A stretch of DNA of 64,000 nt. It comes from Isoetes taiwanensis (taxonomy: Eukaryota; Streptophyta; Lycopodiopsida; Isoetales; Isoetaceae). The position numbers and the translations under genes were made by a program. The stretch's first letter is position 1, and the number at the start of each line of letters is the position of its first letter. This document shows positions 32,533 to 44,250 of the stretch, piece after piece. The stretch lies in assembly GCA_021234155.1 (NCBI GenBank), contig JAJEKV010000248.1:310001-374000 (forward strand), written 5' to 3'. The notes under the pieces were generated by a model. The model was given only the letters and a program-made list of their open reading frames with translations. It was not told the DNA's origin and did not search any database.

Positions 32533-33570
32533 ATGAATCTCTTGTTATGGGCAATAATGTTTCTATCGTTCTTGGTTTTTTCCTATGAGAAAGGAATCTA
32601 GCACATTCCACGGAGCATATATGTAACAGATTGTCCTTTGATAGATCTGGACAACGGGTTGAAGGGCTACTGGACAGGTCTTTATGCAAATCTGAGCAAA
32701 TCTGATTACAATCATGGTCTCTATTTTTTGGAAAATGAAGATGCAGGATACAGATTGTTCATGGTTGTCTATGATAATACAATTGATGATGGATACTTTG
32801 GGCAGGAAATGTGGACTGCCAATGCTTCTCGTGCTATCAGTGACAAGGGATTGTTGAGTATTGGTACAGATGGAAACCTCGTACTGTATGATGATGGAAC
32901 TGAGGTATGGTCTACTCAGACAAAGGGTTATGAAGTACAATGGTTAAACATCTCAGACCAAGGTAACCTTATCCTTGGGAACCATAATTCTGGTAAGATA
33001 TGGCAAAGCTTTGACAATCCCACAGATACTATGGTCTGCACCCAAGTTCTAAGGCAGGGCATGAAGTTGTTCAAAGGGAGTTATAGCCTGCAAGTGCAAG
33101 AGAATATGGTTGCAGCTCTATATGGGGATCAAATCTATAAAAAATGGGTTTACAATGCTTCTTCAGGAAACTATCTAGTCTTCTGTTGCAATCAGACAAG
33201 ACTTTCTCTGCAAATCCGCTCTGATTTGGATAAAGTAACACAGTACAACTTCCTTCATAGTAGATATTGTCAAGTTGGAGCAGATAACATAACCGAGATA
33301 ATGGGAGTTGAAATTTACAAGGCTTTTTCATATGCAACTTTTGTGAGACTCAACTCCATGGGCCAATTAACTGCAACTAAGTGGGCAGCTAGCAAGCGAG
33401 GTTTCGAAGATTGCGACTTGCCCACAGTTTGTGGTTCCTATGGCTTGTGCAACAATGGCTCCTGCAGCTGTACATATTCTAGTGATTTCACATATGCAGA
33501 TCAGTCCAATCATGCAGCTGGTTGCAAGGAACAAGAGCCTATGCCAAAAAGAACAATTTTCTTGATCTAA
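32533..33570 (+). pseudogene. Bulb-type (B-lectin) S-domain protein, one nonsense codon, no kinase
   Basis: The reading frame begins with a signal peptide (MNLLLWAIMFLSFLVFS) at 32533 and meets TAG at 32599-32601. It then continues in the same frame as HIPRSIYVTDCPLIDLDNG and YRLFMVVYDNTIDDGYFGQE. The B-lectin core follows (GLLSIGTDGNLVLYDDGTEV, NLILGNHNSGKIWQSFDNPT), then an S-locus-like region and an EGF-like DCDLPTVCGSYGLCNNGSCSC-type cluster, ending at 33570. Full-length G-type lectin receptor kinases continue into PAN, membrane and kinase parts, and none is seen here. Secreted EP1-like lectins also lack the kinase, so the short form may be original. The stop fits CAG-to-TAG change. Without readthrough the product would be about 22 residues. 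Confidence 0.8.
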
Positions 33571-35029
33571 CAATGTGCAGATATATAGCGATTTACTGAA
33601 TTTTTTAAAATCTCTTACAGATTACTGGAAGAAAAATTCAGCTTGATAAAAGATAGATATTGACAAAAATAATGGTTCTATAACCTGCAAAAAGGCAGAT
33701 TTTTAAAGTTTGTAGCAAAGATGAGTAACATTATATACATCAATAAAATAGGCGCCTTTCTTTTCTAAGAAATTTTGGAAGCCTAAACGTAGATCTGCAC
33801 AAGCTAGATATTGAATCCCCAGGAAAAAATCCTCCACTCCAAGTTTTTGCCCATCTTTATGCAATATAATGTTGGTAAAGAGGATCCATACATAGTGCTA
33901 GATAGCTGGTAGCTGCACCCTATCAGTCTTCTATAAATTATAAGAGCAAGCAGTTTAACAGTAGAAAACACAGATAGATGTGTCTTCACCTAGCATGCAC
34001 TGCAAGTTCCAACGGATTGCCATCTATCTGTTTCCATGTTACTCTTTTACTCATGGTAGCTCGCTAGGTGCAAGAGCTCATTAATATCTCTCTATTTCAA
34101 AAGGAAAGCCAAGTACCAACATTAAGATTCATGCATTAGCATTAGGTATTTGAATCATCCACAAATCAGACAATAAAAATCAGATAAAGGGGCATAATCA
34201 GGAGAATAAACATACTTAAAGAACGATCACCTGGAAGAAGGAACGTAAGCAGCTTCTTTTCTTTGTGAACAACAACGCTTGCACCCAAAGTTTTTACTAT
34301 GATGAACCACTGGAAAAACCCTATGTTTGCAAAAGAACCTACCTAGAAGATTCGTTGATCTACTTTGCAAGCATTGGCGGTTTACTCTTTCTCATTGGTA
34401 GTGCCGAAATGAAATGTGATCCTGGGTTATGAAGCCAATATCAAAACTCAGATCTAAATCTTCACTAAATAGGCATAGAGTACCATGTGTCTACAGAGAG
34501 CTCGACTTTGCAAGCAACATCGATTCTGGAAGCTAGGTGCAAGGTTCTGCAACAAATTGTTAAAGACATGCGCTGAGCAAGTAAGTGTAGAAACAAATCA
34601 CAAATGAAGACCGGAACCTTTTCAAAGAAGAAGTGCCGTTTGCCAAGGTAGAATGGCATAATCTAAAAGAAGAAGAATATGAAGAACAAAACTTACCAGA
34701 AGTGGAGCCGAAGATGGAAGGAAGAAATTGGGCAAAACGTGCCCCATCCATTCTCTCTAAATTTCGAACATCTGCATCTAGGCAGAGCAGATCCGGGTCC
34801 GCTGCAGCATCTTACCAGTTTAGTATTGGGTAAACGGATGGATATAGCCAATTCGCGACAGCCTTCGCAATGGGCGGCAGAAAGAAATGCAAAAAAGAAA
34901 TGAAAAAAGACTATTCCTGAGGGGATGGGAAAATTGCCGGATAAGGGAGGACCCTGAGCGCCTGATAAATTTGGAGGAGGACCTGTGTCGCGGAGGCAAA
35001 TAAAATAACGAGCAGTTATCGTGGCTTGT
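33571..35029. other. Flank with one 5'-exon-like sequence
   Basis: On the minus strand, ATG at about 34751 starts MDGARFAQFLPSIFGSTSG and is followed by a good GTAAGT donor near 34693. It resembles a first exon, but no continuation was found. A related donor context (TCTGGTAAGAACC) appears in unit P2 near 40730 and 40870. The rest holds nothing recognised. Confidence 0.35.
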
Positions 35030-36204
35030 TCCATCTCCGTGATTTTTTTTTTAGCCATTTTCTAATTTAAAGAAAAAAATCTGACGGCGAAACTATTGCC
35101 ACATCAGTTTTTTATGAGGTGGACATGCTACGTGGATACTAGAATTGCAAGGAGGGTTGCACGCTTGGTTAGGCTGGCGTGCTAAAAAAAAAAAAAACTA
35201 GAAAAAAGGCACGCCAGAGGCTGTGGCCGAGCAAGATCAAGCTAGAAACTATCACAAGTGCCAAGCAAGGCACCCTAGTTTTTCTCATCTTGAGGTTAGA
35301 GTGAACGTGTATTGGTTACAACTTGCAGCCTAAAAATAACAAGATAAATTTGCACGTAAATAAATAGTTGAGCTATGAGTTCGAAATGTTTAATGTTTGT
35401 AGTAGTTTATTTAGATGGGATGATAGGGAAAACATGACATATTGGTGGTACTAGTAAATATAAAGTTCTTTTAAAAAATAATCAAGGGAGTGAGAAAGTG
35501 AGAAAGTTGGTAGGTCTTAACCAATGATACTACATGGTGGAACACATATCAAACGATATGGGCTTAATGTATGTTTCTTCAAATCCAGTAGGTGGAATTT
35601 TCTTGAGTTAGCTTCTTTACTGGACAACTGGGCATGGACTTATCAGGCTTGCACATGAAGAGCCATGTTGCATCGATCTGATCTGAGGTTTTTATGCTCT
35701 GTTTTATGTAGAGGGACAGTGGTGTGCTCTGCAAATTTTCTTGAGTTAGCTTAATCACTGGACAACCAGGCATGGCATTATCAGGCTTGTACATGAAGAG
35801 CATCTTTGCATAGATTTGGTCCGATGTTTTGCTCGCTTTTTTATGTAGAGGGGCATTGGTGTGCTCTACAAATTTCCAACCACATTATTGCATGGATGAG
35901 GTACAGCTTTACCACTTTACTTGCGCAGTTTTTTATCGTTTGGACTGGACAATGCTGGTTTGAAGATCAACATTGAATGATCCATGTTCATCTGTTACTT
36001 GAGTTGTTGATGCTTCCAGCATTGTTTATGCATTGTATTTGAATTTTGACACCTGAAGCGCATTTTAAAATACATGTTTCTATGTCATAGTATAATGATG
36101 AACATACCAGATCTATAGAAGCACATCAACGTTCATAAAGGCACGGACTTCGGTTTAATGCGCCTACCGGTAAAAGATTGAATTGCCATATATAATTTAT
36201 ACAG

Positions 36205-36355
36205 TCTACCAAAGATACTTATTATTGCTAAGATTTTTCCCTCGAAAACCCTTCGGGGTGGAGGGTTTTTAATCTTGACAGTAATACGCATGATGCTCTT
36301 TCTTTGTTTGGGTCCCATCGGCCAGTTGGTCTCCGTGGATGATAAAAATACATTC
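36205..36355 (+). other. Retroelement-type 3' hairpin and 3' end
   Basis: TTATTATTGCTAAGATTTTTC and GGGTTTTTAATCTTGACAG flank CCTCGAAAACCC; TATTATTGCTAAGAT pairs with ATCTTGACAGTAATA. Downstream CGGCCAGTTGGTCTCCGTGG matches the LINE 3' end near 21545. Confidence 0.65.
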
Positions 36356-38870
36356 TATTCTTAAAAAATTAAAAAGAAAGGCTAGAGTGTTCGATTATTA
36401 CAAGGCCATGTTTATAGTAGATCTTTTTCTTTCATTTGAAGAACCAATTATTATTTTTTTCTTTTTTGGCCATGTCGAAATAAGGATATTCATGGCAGGT
36501 TTGGACATTTCAATGTTTCATTTGAGCTTTTTTCCTATTAATTCTATTGTGTGGTAAGATTGGACGTATCGTTTGAGCCCAAGACCTTAGGATTTCATGG
36601 AGGCATGCTTGAGTTATGGCAAGCAAATTGAATAATTAGTGAGCCAAACTATTGGCTAATTCAAAACTTGTTTAAGATTTAGGGCATCTTCCCATGATCT
36701 TCGGACCTCAAATGTCTAGTATGGCAAGGTCAATTTGCACACAAAGTTGCCTCGTGCCCATAGCTGAAGACCTGATCCTATTTCTGGCATGGGCTTAAGG
36801 AATTTTAGCAAAACTATCTATCATTCATAGAAAGGACAAAATGAACCTCACTGTTCGAAAATAAAACAAAAATTCTCAAGTTTCAAGTTGAAAACTTCAA
36901 GGTGAGGCGTGCTTGAGAACGCAAAGGATTTACGCTTGACATCAGAAAAACCTTAAGGTTTAAGGCCAAGGCCACCCCGCGATACTGCACTAGATTGTTT
37001 GAAAGGCTTTTCTAGACGTGCCATTAGGATCACGTGATAATTAAAATAAAGAAACAAATTCGAGATACACTTTTAACAGTTGTAACAAGAGAAAATCATG
37101 ATGATGATAGATAGAAAAATATAGGTGCAAGAACGTAGGCCTCTCAAAACCGCTCTTGCTTTTCAGATTCATCCAATAAGGTCCATTAACTCCCCGCTTG
37201 AAGATGGAGAGAGTCAATGCCAAGCCAAAATCTTAGCAAGGTGGTAAAACAGGTTAGTCACAAATTTCTATTTTACCACAATGCAAGGAGCACGATCCGG
37301 TGTCGGTTCTTGACTTCTCCCCATACTTCGTGTTACATTTAATTATTCTACAACAAACAAGTGCAAAGTGGTTAGGGAAATCATCTCCATGCTCAATTTG
37401 GATTACAAATAGGGGTTAATAAGCATGTCCAATCACTAGCAACAAAATCACAGCAGGCGTGTGCTTCCTGCGCCTCGCTTTTTCATTCAAAATGGCGGCT
37501 AATTTTTGCTTATGTACCATCGTTAAAATGAATCGCTTTGATATCTTTGCTATCCAGGCAAGATCATATTGATGACCCATCTTGACTTTCTCGTACAATA
37601 AGGATGATGAGAAGAGTGTTGGAAAGTATTGACCGATTCAAGGCTCGGTTTTGCGAGATGGCACTCAGGTCTTGACTAGGATCCGGGAAGGCAACAGTTA
37701 ATAGTGAACCCGCTTAGCAAGTCTTCACAATCACCGAGGTTGAATTGAGGATAACAAGGAGAAAACGGTTTGTTGCCATAAGCAATGGTGCGTTAAACTT
37801 GAAGTTCCTCCACTTATTATGTGACACTTGTCAAAAAATTTAGAAAAGATAATAGTAAATTACCCCGTGGCCTTTTCATTTCATCGAGGTATTGAACAAG
37901 GCATTGAGGAGAGGTTGGTAGCCAAAGAGAGGTATCGCAAAGATCGAAAGCATAGTGTCGGGGAGGCTAGCCGGTTGCAAGTTGTAACTCTAACTCCACT
38001 TTTAGAGCAAGGCAACACTCCATTTTCGGACAATCTAGTCTATGTCGAAGACGCTTTGATCGCTTTTATTCGAGCATAGAAATTGGTGGCGCTTTTAGGC
38101 CACTTTCAACATGTTCTTCCTTCCTTGAACATTTCAAATAAATGAAATTTGAACAAACACAAAAATGTCCTTAAAATTCATTCCTTTCAAACATAATAAC
38201 ATTAGAAAATAAATTCTTACTTGCTGAATCTTCATCGTATATTAACTACAAGGAAACTAGAGATCTTTTCACATTGCCTTGGCTAACTTGACAATATATC
38301 CGATCCGTGGATCGCACAAAGGATGTTAAGAAACCTCTGAAAGACCCATGCGAGAAATGTTAGAACATGGGCGGAGGCATTGCGAAAAAATAGATCCGTG
38401 CAACTGTTCAATTATTGACAAAGATATTCTAGCTAATGCATGAGCTACCTATCCTATAAAGTGCATGGTATAAGCTTGTTTGATGAATAGCAATATGCTC
38501 CTTTGTAAGAAGAAAATAGTGGAGGCCGAGAAAGACTTGATAAATTTCATATCGATATATGGCCTGCTACTAATTAATGAAATCCTCGCTTAGATCTACC
38601 TAATATCGTCTATTCAACAATTCCACATCTAGCTGGTAACAATTGCCTTCACATGCATAATGAAAATGCAATATCGGGCTGCAAGTTGTTGAGCTATAAA
38701 CATTGAACATTCTGCAGAAAAAAAATGTCTAGGTTAATTGACAATGTGACCTATGGCAAGTGTACGCTACCTTTAAGCAATCGATATTGAAACAACATAC
38801 CTTACTTTAAATTTGTGCGCAATTAGTACTAGACAAATCTACTAAGTTAAGAATAGTTCTTGAAATGCCA
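36356..38870. other. Stretch without a confident gene
   Basis: Frames such as the one at 37828-38079 (plus strand, Lys/Glu-rich) have no recognised domain. No terminal repeats or splice-bounded exons were identified. Confidence 0.3.
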
Positions 38871-38877
38871 TGATTTC

Positions 38878-39700
38878 TAGTTATCGCTTGATAATGGATT
38901 TGCTCACAAAGTACTCAAATCTAAAACTTCGTGGTCTTTGCCAAAATGGTATGACATTTCTTGCCCGATTGAAAGCCTATGCTAGCATGTTACAAATGCT
39001 AAGCCCAATGGAAGGACATATGAATGCTAAGCCCAATCGAAGGACATATGATGTTCTTATAAGCGCCTTTGGAAAATGGACCTTACATTCGAGATCATAT
39101 GCATTACTTTGGCACAAACTCGTGCACATTTGAGACGATGGATTTAGGACTTAAATGTTACGTTGTACAAATTATAGTAGTTCAAGTAAGTTATGGGCGA
39201 GAACAAAAGGTATGTGTAAATAGTCTCATGTACTTGTTTGCCGGTGTGTTAGACATATGCAAAATGTGCGGCGATTCTGGAGAGGTAGAGGAAGTATTTA
39301 ATGGCATTCTAGTTAGAGAGAATATTTTCACGGAACACCTTTCAAAGACACATCTTGATAATGGATTTGCTCACAAAGTACTCAAATCTAAAACTCGCGG
39401 CTGACTAAATGGTGGCTTTGCCAAAATGGTATGACATTTCTTGCCCGATTGAAAGCCTATGCTAGCACAAACAAGTTGCATCGGTTCTGAGAAAAATGTT
39501 AGCAAATGCTAAGCCCAATGAATTGTTCTTATAAGTCGCCTTTGGAAAATGGACCTCACATTTGAGATCACGTATGCATTACTTTGGCTCAAACTCGTGC
39601 ACATTTGAGACCATGGATTTAGGACTTAAATGTTACGTTGTACAAATTATAGTAGTTCGAAGTAAGTTATGGGGCGAGAACAAAAAGGTATGATTTTGTT
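38878..39700 (+). pseudogene. Duplicated PPR-protein fragments
   Basis: Short frames read like pentatricopeptide repeats: GLCQNGMTFLARLKAYASML, KPNRRTYDVLISAFGKW, then DICKMCGDSGEVEEVFNGIL and LDNGFAHKVLK. These correspond to the PLS-class pattern (CGDxxEAxxVF, DNGxxxxALK) of plant organelle RNA-binding proteins. A block from about 38885 to 39215 is repeated, with indels, at 39355-39695, and frames are broken in both copies. No complete repeat array or E/DYW tail remains. Confidence 0.6.
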
Positions 39701-41011
39701 CATTGATACCTAAGCCATCACGAGATGGTTTTCAAGTACGATAAATTCCATGGGAATACATCTCATCGATTATAGCAAGAAATATTAAATCATATTTCTA
39801 AAAAAGTATCACAAATCTTACGGAAGAATACGTTTTCCTTGAAGGAATCGTCTTCAAATCAAACACTTGGATGAATGCACCTACAACACCAAGAAATGTT
39901 TAATACGAAAAGCACAATGAACAAAAAATCAAGGTATAAAACCAAAAAGAGTAAGAAACATGATCTCAAAATCACGAGATCTTGAAGAACAAAGCAACCA
40001 AACATATCACGGAACCTTAGAAAAAGAGCTACTGGTGTGAATATGAACCCATGTGAGACACAAGGTGGACAATGTAACGAACCAAACATTATATTGCATT
40101 TTTAGAGAGTAACAATATTGATAAGTAGGACCACCAATCAGTGAATGAAGCCAAAGGAAAATTAACCATGCAACTTCATGTAGGGGAGACATCACTATGA
40201 GATGCATGTAATCATTTTATATATGGCTTTAAGGTGAGCATGGCGGTTTCAAGGAACACTAGAAGGAATGTTGGGCCGGATGAATTTATTCAAATTTAGG
40301 GAAGAACACTAAAAGCTATGAGACGAATATACTGGATGTAAACTTTGAACAGTAGGAGAAACCATGGAAGAATTCAAAGTAACCTATAAGTATGCAACGA
40401 AGGGCAACGATGCTTTCCTAAGTTAGTAAGAACACCAAGTTCCTTCGGTTGCAAGCTGAGTTCACGGTTTAGACACAAGGCAGCATCTACGTGTAATTGG
40501 AATAGAAATCTAAGAAGAATCAAACCATCATTGCTCCCATTCCTCTAGTTTTGACATCTATCAAACGCATTTGCCTCTTTCAGGTCCGCTTTTTACAAAC
40601 TTTCAGTCGTGCTGGAGGAGTGGAAGGCCAATAAGATAGGACCAACCTAAAGCACAATCTCGGTACAAATTGACAAACAAAATAGAAACATCAAATTGAC
40701 ATTACCGGCATATAGGGTTCTTACCAGATAGGAATGAGGAGAGTATGAGGAGAGGAAGAAATGTAAGATCACACTTGGACGAATGCACCTACAAAACAAG
40801 AAATGTTTAATACGAAAGGAACCGGTTTTGGATTTAGGAGCAACAACGAAGCCCTAAGGTTCTTACCAGATCGGAATCCTTTGGCTCCGTTAGTATGAGG
40901 AGAGGAAGAAATGAAAATTGCGGATAGTCACAGAAAGAAGGAATTGGACAAGCGAAACCAAAAAAATAAAGGCTCGATGGACGGACGGAGGGAGTTATTT
41001 CGCGACCTTCT
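39701..41011. other. Stretch with short duplications, no gene
   Basis: The block ACACTTGGATGAATGCACCT ... AATGTTTAATACGAAA (39862-39910) recurs at 40772-40818. The block GGTTCTTACCAGAT-GGAAT ... GAGGAGAGGAAGAAATG recurs at about 40710 and 40860. Confidence 0.5.
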
Positions 41012-41225
41012 CCATCTCCGTCCTATTTTTAGCCATTTTTTCTAATTTTCTCCGCCATTGATCCGTAAAAGAGAGGATCTGAAGGTGCAGAACATGCCAC
41101 CTCACGTTTTGCTTACTTGGAACTGCTACGTGGATAGCCTAGAATTGCAAGGAGGGTTGCACGCTTGGTTAGGCTGGCGTGCTAAAAAAAAAAAAAACAT
41201 AGATTTAAGTTAAAAAAAAAAAAAA

Positions 41226-41320
41226 ATCACATTAGCTCACTGGTTATATTGGACAAAGTAGTCTTATTAGGACATTGAGTTATTTTCGTAGAGGTTCAAG
41301 CCCTCGTATTTCATATTCTA
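41226..41320 (+). mobile_element. tRNA-derived SINE head
   Basis: An A-box-like TAGCTCACTGGTTA (41233-41246) is followed 47 bp later by a B-box-like GGTTCAAGCCC inside a short stem (GAGG ... CCTC). This spacing is that of an internal RNA polymerase III promoter. It follows a poly(A) run. A partial second copy of the A-box part lies at about 41690-41715 after the long A tract. Confidence 0.5.
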
Positions 41321-41632
41321 AAACCATATGCGAAGACGTATAGAGGTTCTATATTCCATCAAAACCTTAGGCAAACTCGTATTTCATATTTCAAAATCAT
41401 AGGCATCCCAATTATAAATGGTTATAAGCGAAATGAGAAGCGCCCAGAGGCTTCAGCATACGGTTTGGGAAGTAGGATGAACGGATCTGACGACTGTGGT
41501 AGTCAAAGGTGCACCTCGTTTAGAATATGTAGCACAATAACAGGGGGTTCTAGGGGGATTTGATATGGATGTAAAAATAATAATCTCTAAAATCATAGAC
41601 CATATCCCTAAAACAATTTTGGGTTGTTGGTA

Positions 41633-41633
41633 G

Positions 41634-41663
<30 letters not shown>
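41633..41663. repeat. Poly(A) tract, about 31 bp
   Basis: A pure A run precedes GACATAGATTTAAG, a sequence also present after the A run at 41184. The pair looks like a 470-bp duplication with poly(A)-primed ends. Confidence 0.9.
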
Positions 41664-41665
<2 letters not shown>

Positions 41666-42380
41666 CATAGATTTAAGATAAAAAGGAATCATTTTAGCTC
41701 ACTGGTTATATTGGCCTTAGGGTGGGATTGCCATGTTCCGCGCACTTAAGAGGCATGAACCCGTTATATTGTCAAAAAATGGTCCAATTGGTTCAATCCA
41801 AGTGTCATTAAATACCTAATCAGATATGCCATATGCTTGTCAAGAAATTGCCCTTAAATAATCTATGGTTAAAAAGTTATGGGCCTCCAAAGTGGAGGGG
41901 GTGTAAGTGCCCCCATCGCCATACACCTTGCCTCTCACGCCATGGTTGTGGCCTACTTTCGCGCCCCCCAATGGCCTCCTATCGCTACCTAGGTAGCCAG
42001 GTATTGCGCTGGCATGTTCTAGCCTTCGCTATTATGGAAACCTAGTACCGCCACGTGCATAACCCTATTTCGCGACCCAAGGGTCCGCCTCACGTCCCTT
42101 CACCTCCTGGCATCGCGGTGGTACCTCACTCGACGGCCTCATGCCTTGCTCGCAGTCGCGCGACCCGAAACGGCCATCATGGCCCAACCTTCCACTGAAC
42201 GATGGTATAGGGACCATCCTTCGCTACCATTTCTGGCCCTTTTTCAAGCTTTTGCCAAACAATTCTTTCCTCCAGGAGATCGATCTACCTCCAACAGGGA
42301 CTTCTCTGCAGGATTTGGGAGGGTTATATATTCCAGCGCCTCGCTCAAATCGACTGAGCCCCCCATCATGCCAATTCTGG

Positions 42381-42390
42381 CTATAAAAAG
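42381..42390 (+). promoter_or_regulatory. TATA box of the two-exon gene
   Basis: CTATAAAAAG lies about 100 bp before the ATG at 42482 in otherwise GC-richer DNA. Confidence 0.65.
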
Positions 42391-42481
42391 TGGTGCGCTT
42401 TCTTTCAATTGACATCCCAGCACCTCGTTCTGGCTTGCACCTCGTTCAGACTTGCTCATCTCCCAACATTCCAGCATCAGA

Positions 42482-42908
42482 ATGACTACAAGCTCAAGGG
42501 TAATGTTTGCTCTTCGAAGAGACTGTGGTTGTAGGGTTTAGTTTATCTAATTCATCTCCTTTTGGTCTGCAGCACCATGGAAGGGCAATGGAGGCATGGC
42601 TAAGGCATTATAGGAGGTGGGTACCGCAAGCTGCCTACGATGCCCTCTCCTTCGAACAAGAGGGATCGCCGTTATTCGGATGCCTCTCAGCAGACAGAGG
42701 AGGTGGCTCCTTCACATTGAAGAACCGCCTTGTTAATCGGGAGGAAATCTCCGCTGCCGCTGGATCCAACCTCAATGTGGTGGTCACACCCAAGATCTCT
42801 AATCTGATCCAGCATGCAAAGGGTGCGCATGACTTGGTGCACTACAGCATGCTGGTGACTGAGGGGAATCGGGTAAAGTTTGAGAGTCCTGTAAATCCGG
42901 AGACCTGA
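42482..42908 (+). CDS. Small two-exon gene, unrecognised (117 residues)
   Basis: Exon 1 (42482-42499) encodes MTTSSR and ends at a GTAATG donor. The intron is 73 bp and finishes TTTGGTCTGCAG. Exon 2 (42573-42908) continues in frame with HHGRAMEAWLRHYRRWVPQA and AYDALSFEQEGSPLFGCLSA. It ends EGNRVKFESPVNPET and TGA. The mature reading frame has no defect. A TATA box lies 100 bp upstream and an AATGAAAT near 43111 could serve for polyadenylation. No domain, signal peptide or membrane segment is recognised. The clean signals suggest a real small gene; it could also be the remnant of a longer host gene. Confidence 0.5.
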
Positions 42909-43139
42909 GCTATGCTGGTGATGCTTGGCCAAATGGACGACCCTTTGAAACCTGACATGTTTTTATATGCCCTTCTACATGTCTTTTCATATGCCCATAT
43001 CGTATCTACTTCCTTTTGAGTGTTTTTATTTATGTTTTGTTGTATTTTGAAAGAGTGCCATTTTGCAAGAGTATTTTGTAAAGGCAACATTGTAACTGCG
43101 AGGCAATTTGAATGAAATATGTTATTCCAATACAAAATT

Positions 43140-43811
43140 TGATAACATAAACAGTTTTGTGGCTTCTTTCTATATCTTTGGCCATTTAGGTATATCTTCT
43201 ATTCTTCTACTGTCTCGTCCGAGTCCTGCATGAATTAATATTCTGTCCATCCCAAATCTCAGGGCAACAGATGGCATATCTTATCTGCAACGTTCGTGTT
43301 CAAAGAGATGGCTGGTGTAGCCTCTTGGACCTGCATAGGCAGACGTGTTACCAAATGCTATATTGAATGAATTGTATAATAAAAGGGTTATACTTCTGCC
43401 ATGTCTGCTCTCCAAACCCTGAAGAAACCATCGTCCATGCCACATGCTATTGCAAGGGCTAGGACATCTACACCTATTTCAGCCATCTCCCTAATGTGCC
43501 TGGCCTTGTTAATTGCAGGCACACCTTCATTTCCTGGCCCTATGTTGGCTGCAGTATAGTTAATTCAACCTTGTGTGTCCATCCTCAAGGAGCGTGCAAG
43601 AGGGCTGAATTGTCTTTGATTGCTGGCAAGATCCCGTCTCTTCAAGGGGCTCCTATACCTTGCTTGCTGTAGGTTTAACCAAAGGAATACACCCTTCTAT
43701 GCTGATTGATTGGGGGTTGACCTCGTCTCCCTCACATAAGTGAGTGTCTTCGAGAGTGCACTCCACATCCTGTATCTCTAGTAGGTTGTTTGGTTGGCTG
43801 CTCGGAACATA
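43140..43811. other. Stretch without a gene
   Basis: Short frames only. The region lies between the two-exon gene and the 3' end of the pogo-like coding piece. Confidence 0.35.
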
Positions 43812-44191
43812 TTAGGCCTCAGAATTATCCCCATCCACATTAGGTCTAGGTGCACTGCAATGAGTAGGACTCTTACCCTGTATGCCCTTCAGCCCGAGCC
43901 TAACAGCTAGCCTCCTTTGCTTTGCAGCCTCGTTCAATGGTCTCTGGTAACCAAATACAGCCTGAACTATTGATTGGCCAGCTGGATACATGAAATCCCC
44001 CAGCCTCTTAGTGGAGGCCTCATACAAGGCCTCTGCTTGCTTTCTACTCTCCCTTTCTGCCCTGTTTGCAGCAGCCCTTCTACTGGCCTCCTCTTTCTCT
44101 ACCCTCATCTTAGCTGCCTCAATCTTCTTGAGGGCTACCTGCTCCCTCTTAAGCCTTTCAGCCGCTTTCCTTCTTGTCTTCTCTGCTGCAA
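43812..44191 (-). pseudogene. Pogo-like transposase, C-terminal coiled coil (piece 3)
   Basis: After an acceptor-like ACCTCTTGCAG near 44192, the frame reads AEKTRRKAAERLKREQVALK, then MRVEKEEASRRAAANRAERE, KRLGDFMYPAGQSIVQAVF, and stops at 43812. It is a strongly charged coiled coil. Such tails follow the DDE domain in plant pogo-like transposases (family knowledge). Strand and order agree with the two other pieces at 58.9 and 62.6 kb, so it is probably the end of the same gene. A GGTGAC terminus starts 60 bp upstream at 44251, as it does beside piece 1. Confidence 0.5.
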
Positions 44192-44250
44192 GAGGTTAGC
44201 AGAACCCATCTCTGCTGATATGAACCCATGCATGTTAGAAGCAATAACAA

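Larger units (their letters stand above)
29451..35183. mobile_element. Unit P1: 5.7-kb segment with GCACGCCAG ends carrying gene fragments
   Basis: The left end reads GGCACGCCAGAGGC and the right end GGCTGGCGTGCT, a 9-bp terminal inversion. Both ends recur in the next unit, P2. The last 154 bp (35030-35183) match the last 172 bp of P2, including TTGCACGCTTGGTTAGGCTG before a run of A. The unit contains a nucleotide-sugar-transporter fragment and a bulb-lectin gene in opposite orientation, both broken. The structure suggests a transposon that captured host sequence, but no transposase or target duplication was found. Helitron-like reading is also possible, because a GCACGC/GCGTGC stem precedes a CTAG. 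Confidence 0.45.
35208..41183. mobile_element. Unit P2: 6.0-kb segment with the same ends as P1
   Basis: P2 starts 24 bp after P1 ends, with GGCACGCCAGAGGC preceded by CTAG and A6, and finishes TTAGGCTGGCGTGCT followed by A14. Its 3' region 41012-41183 matches that of P1. The interior includes a retroelement 3' hairpin and duplicated PPR-like fragments. Between the ends of P1 and P2 the A-run plus CTAG recurs; the same A9-CTAG precedes P1 at 29431-29444. Confidence 0.45.
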
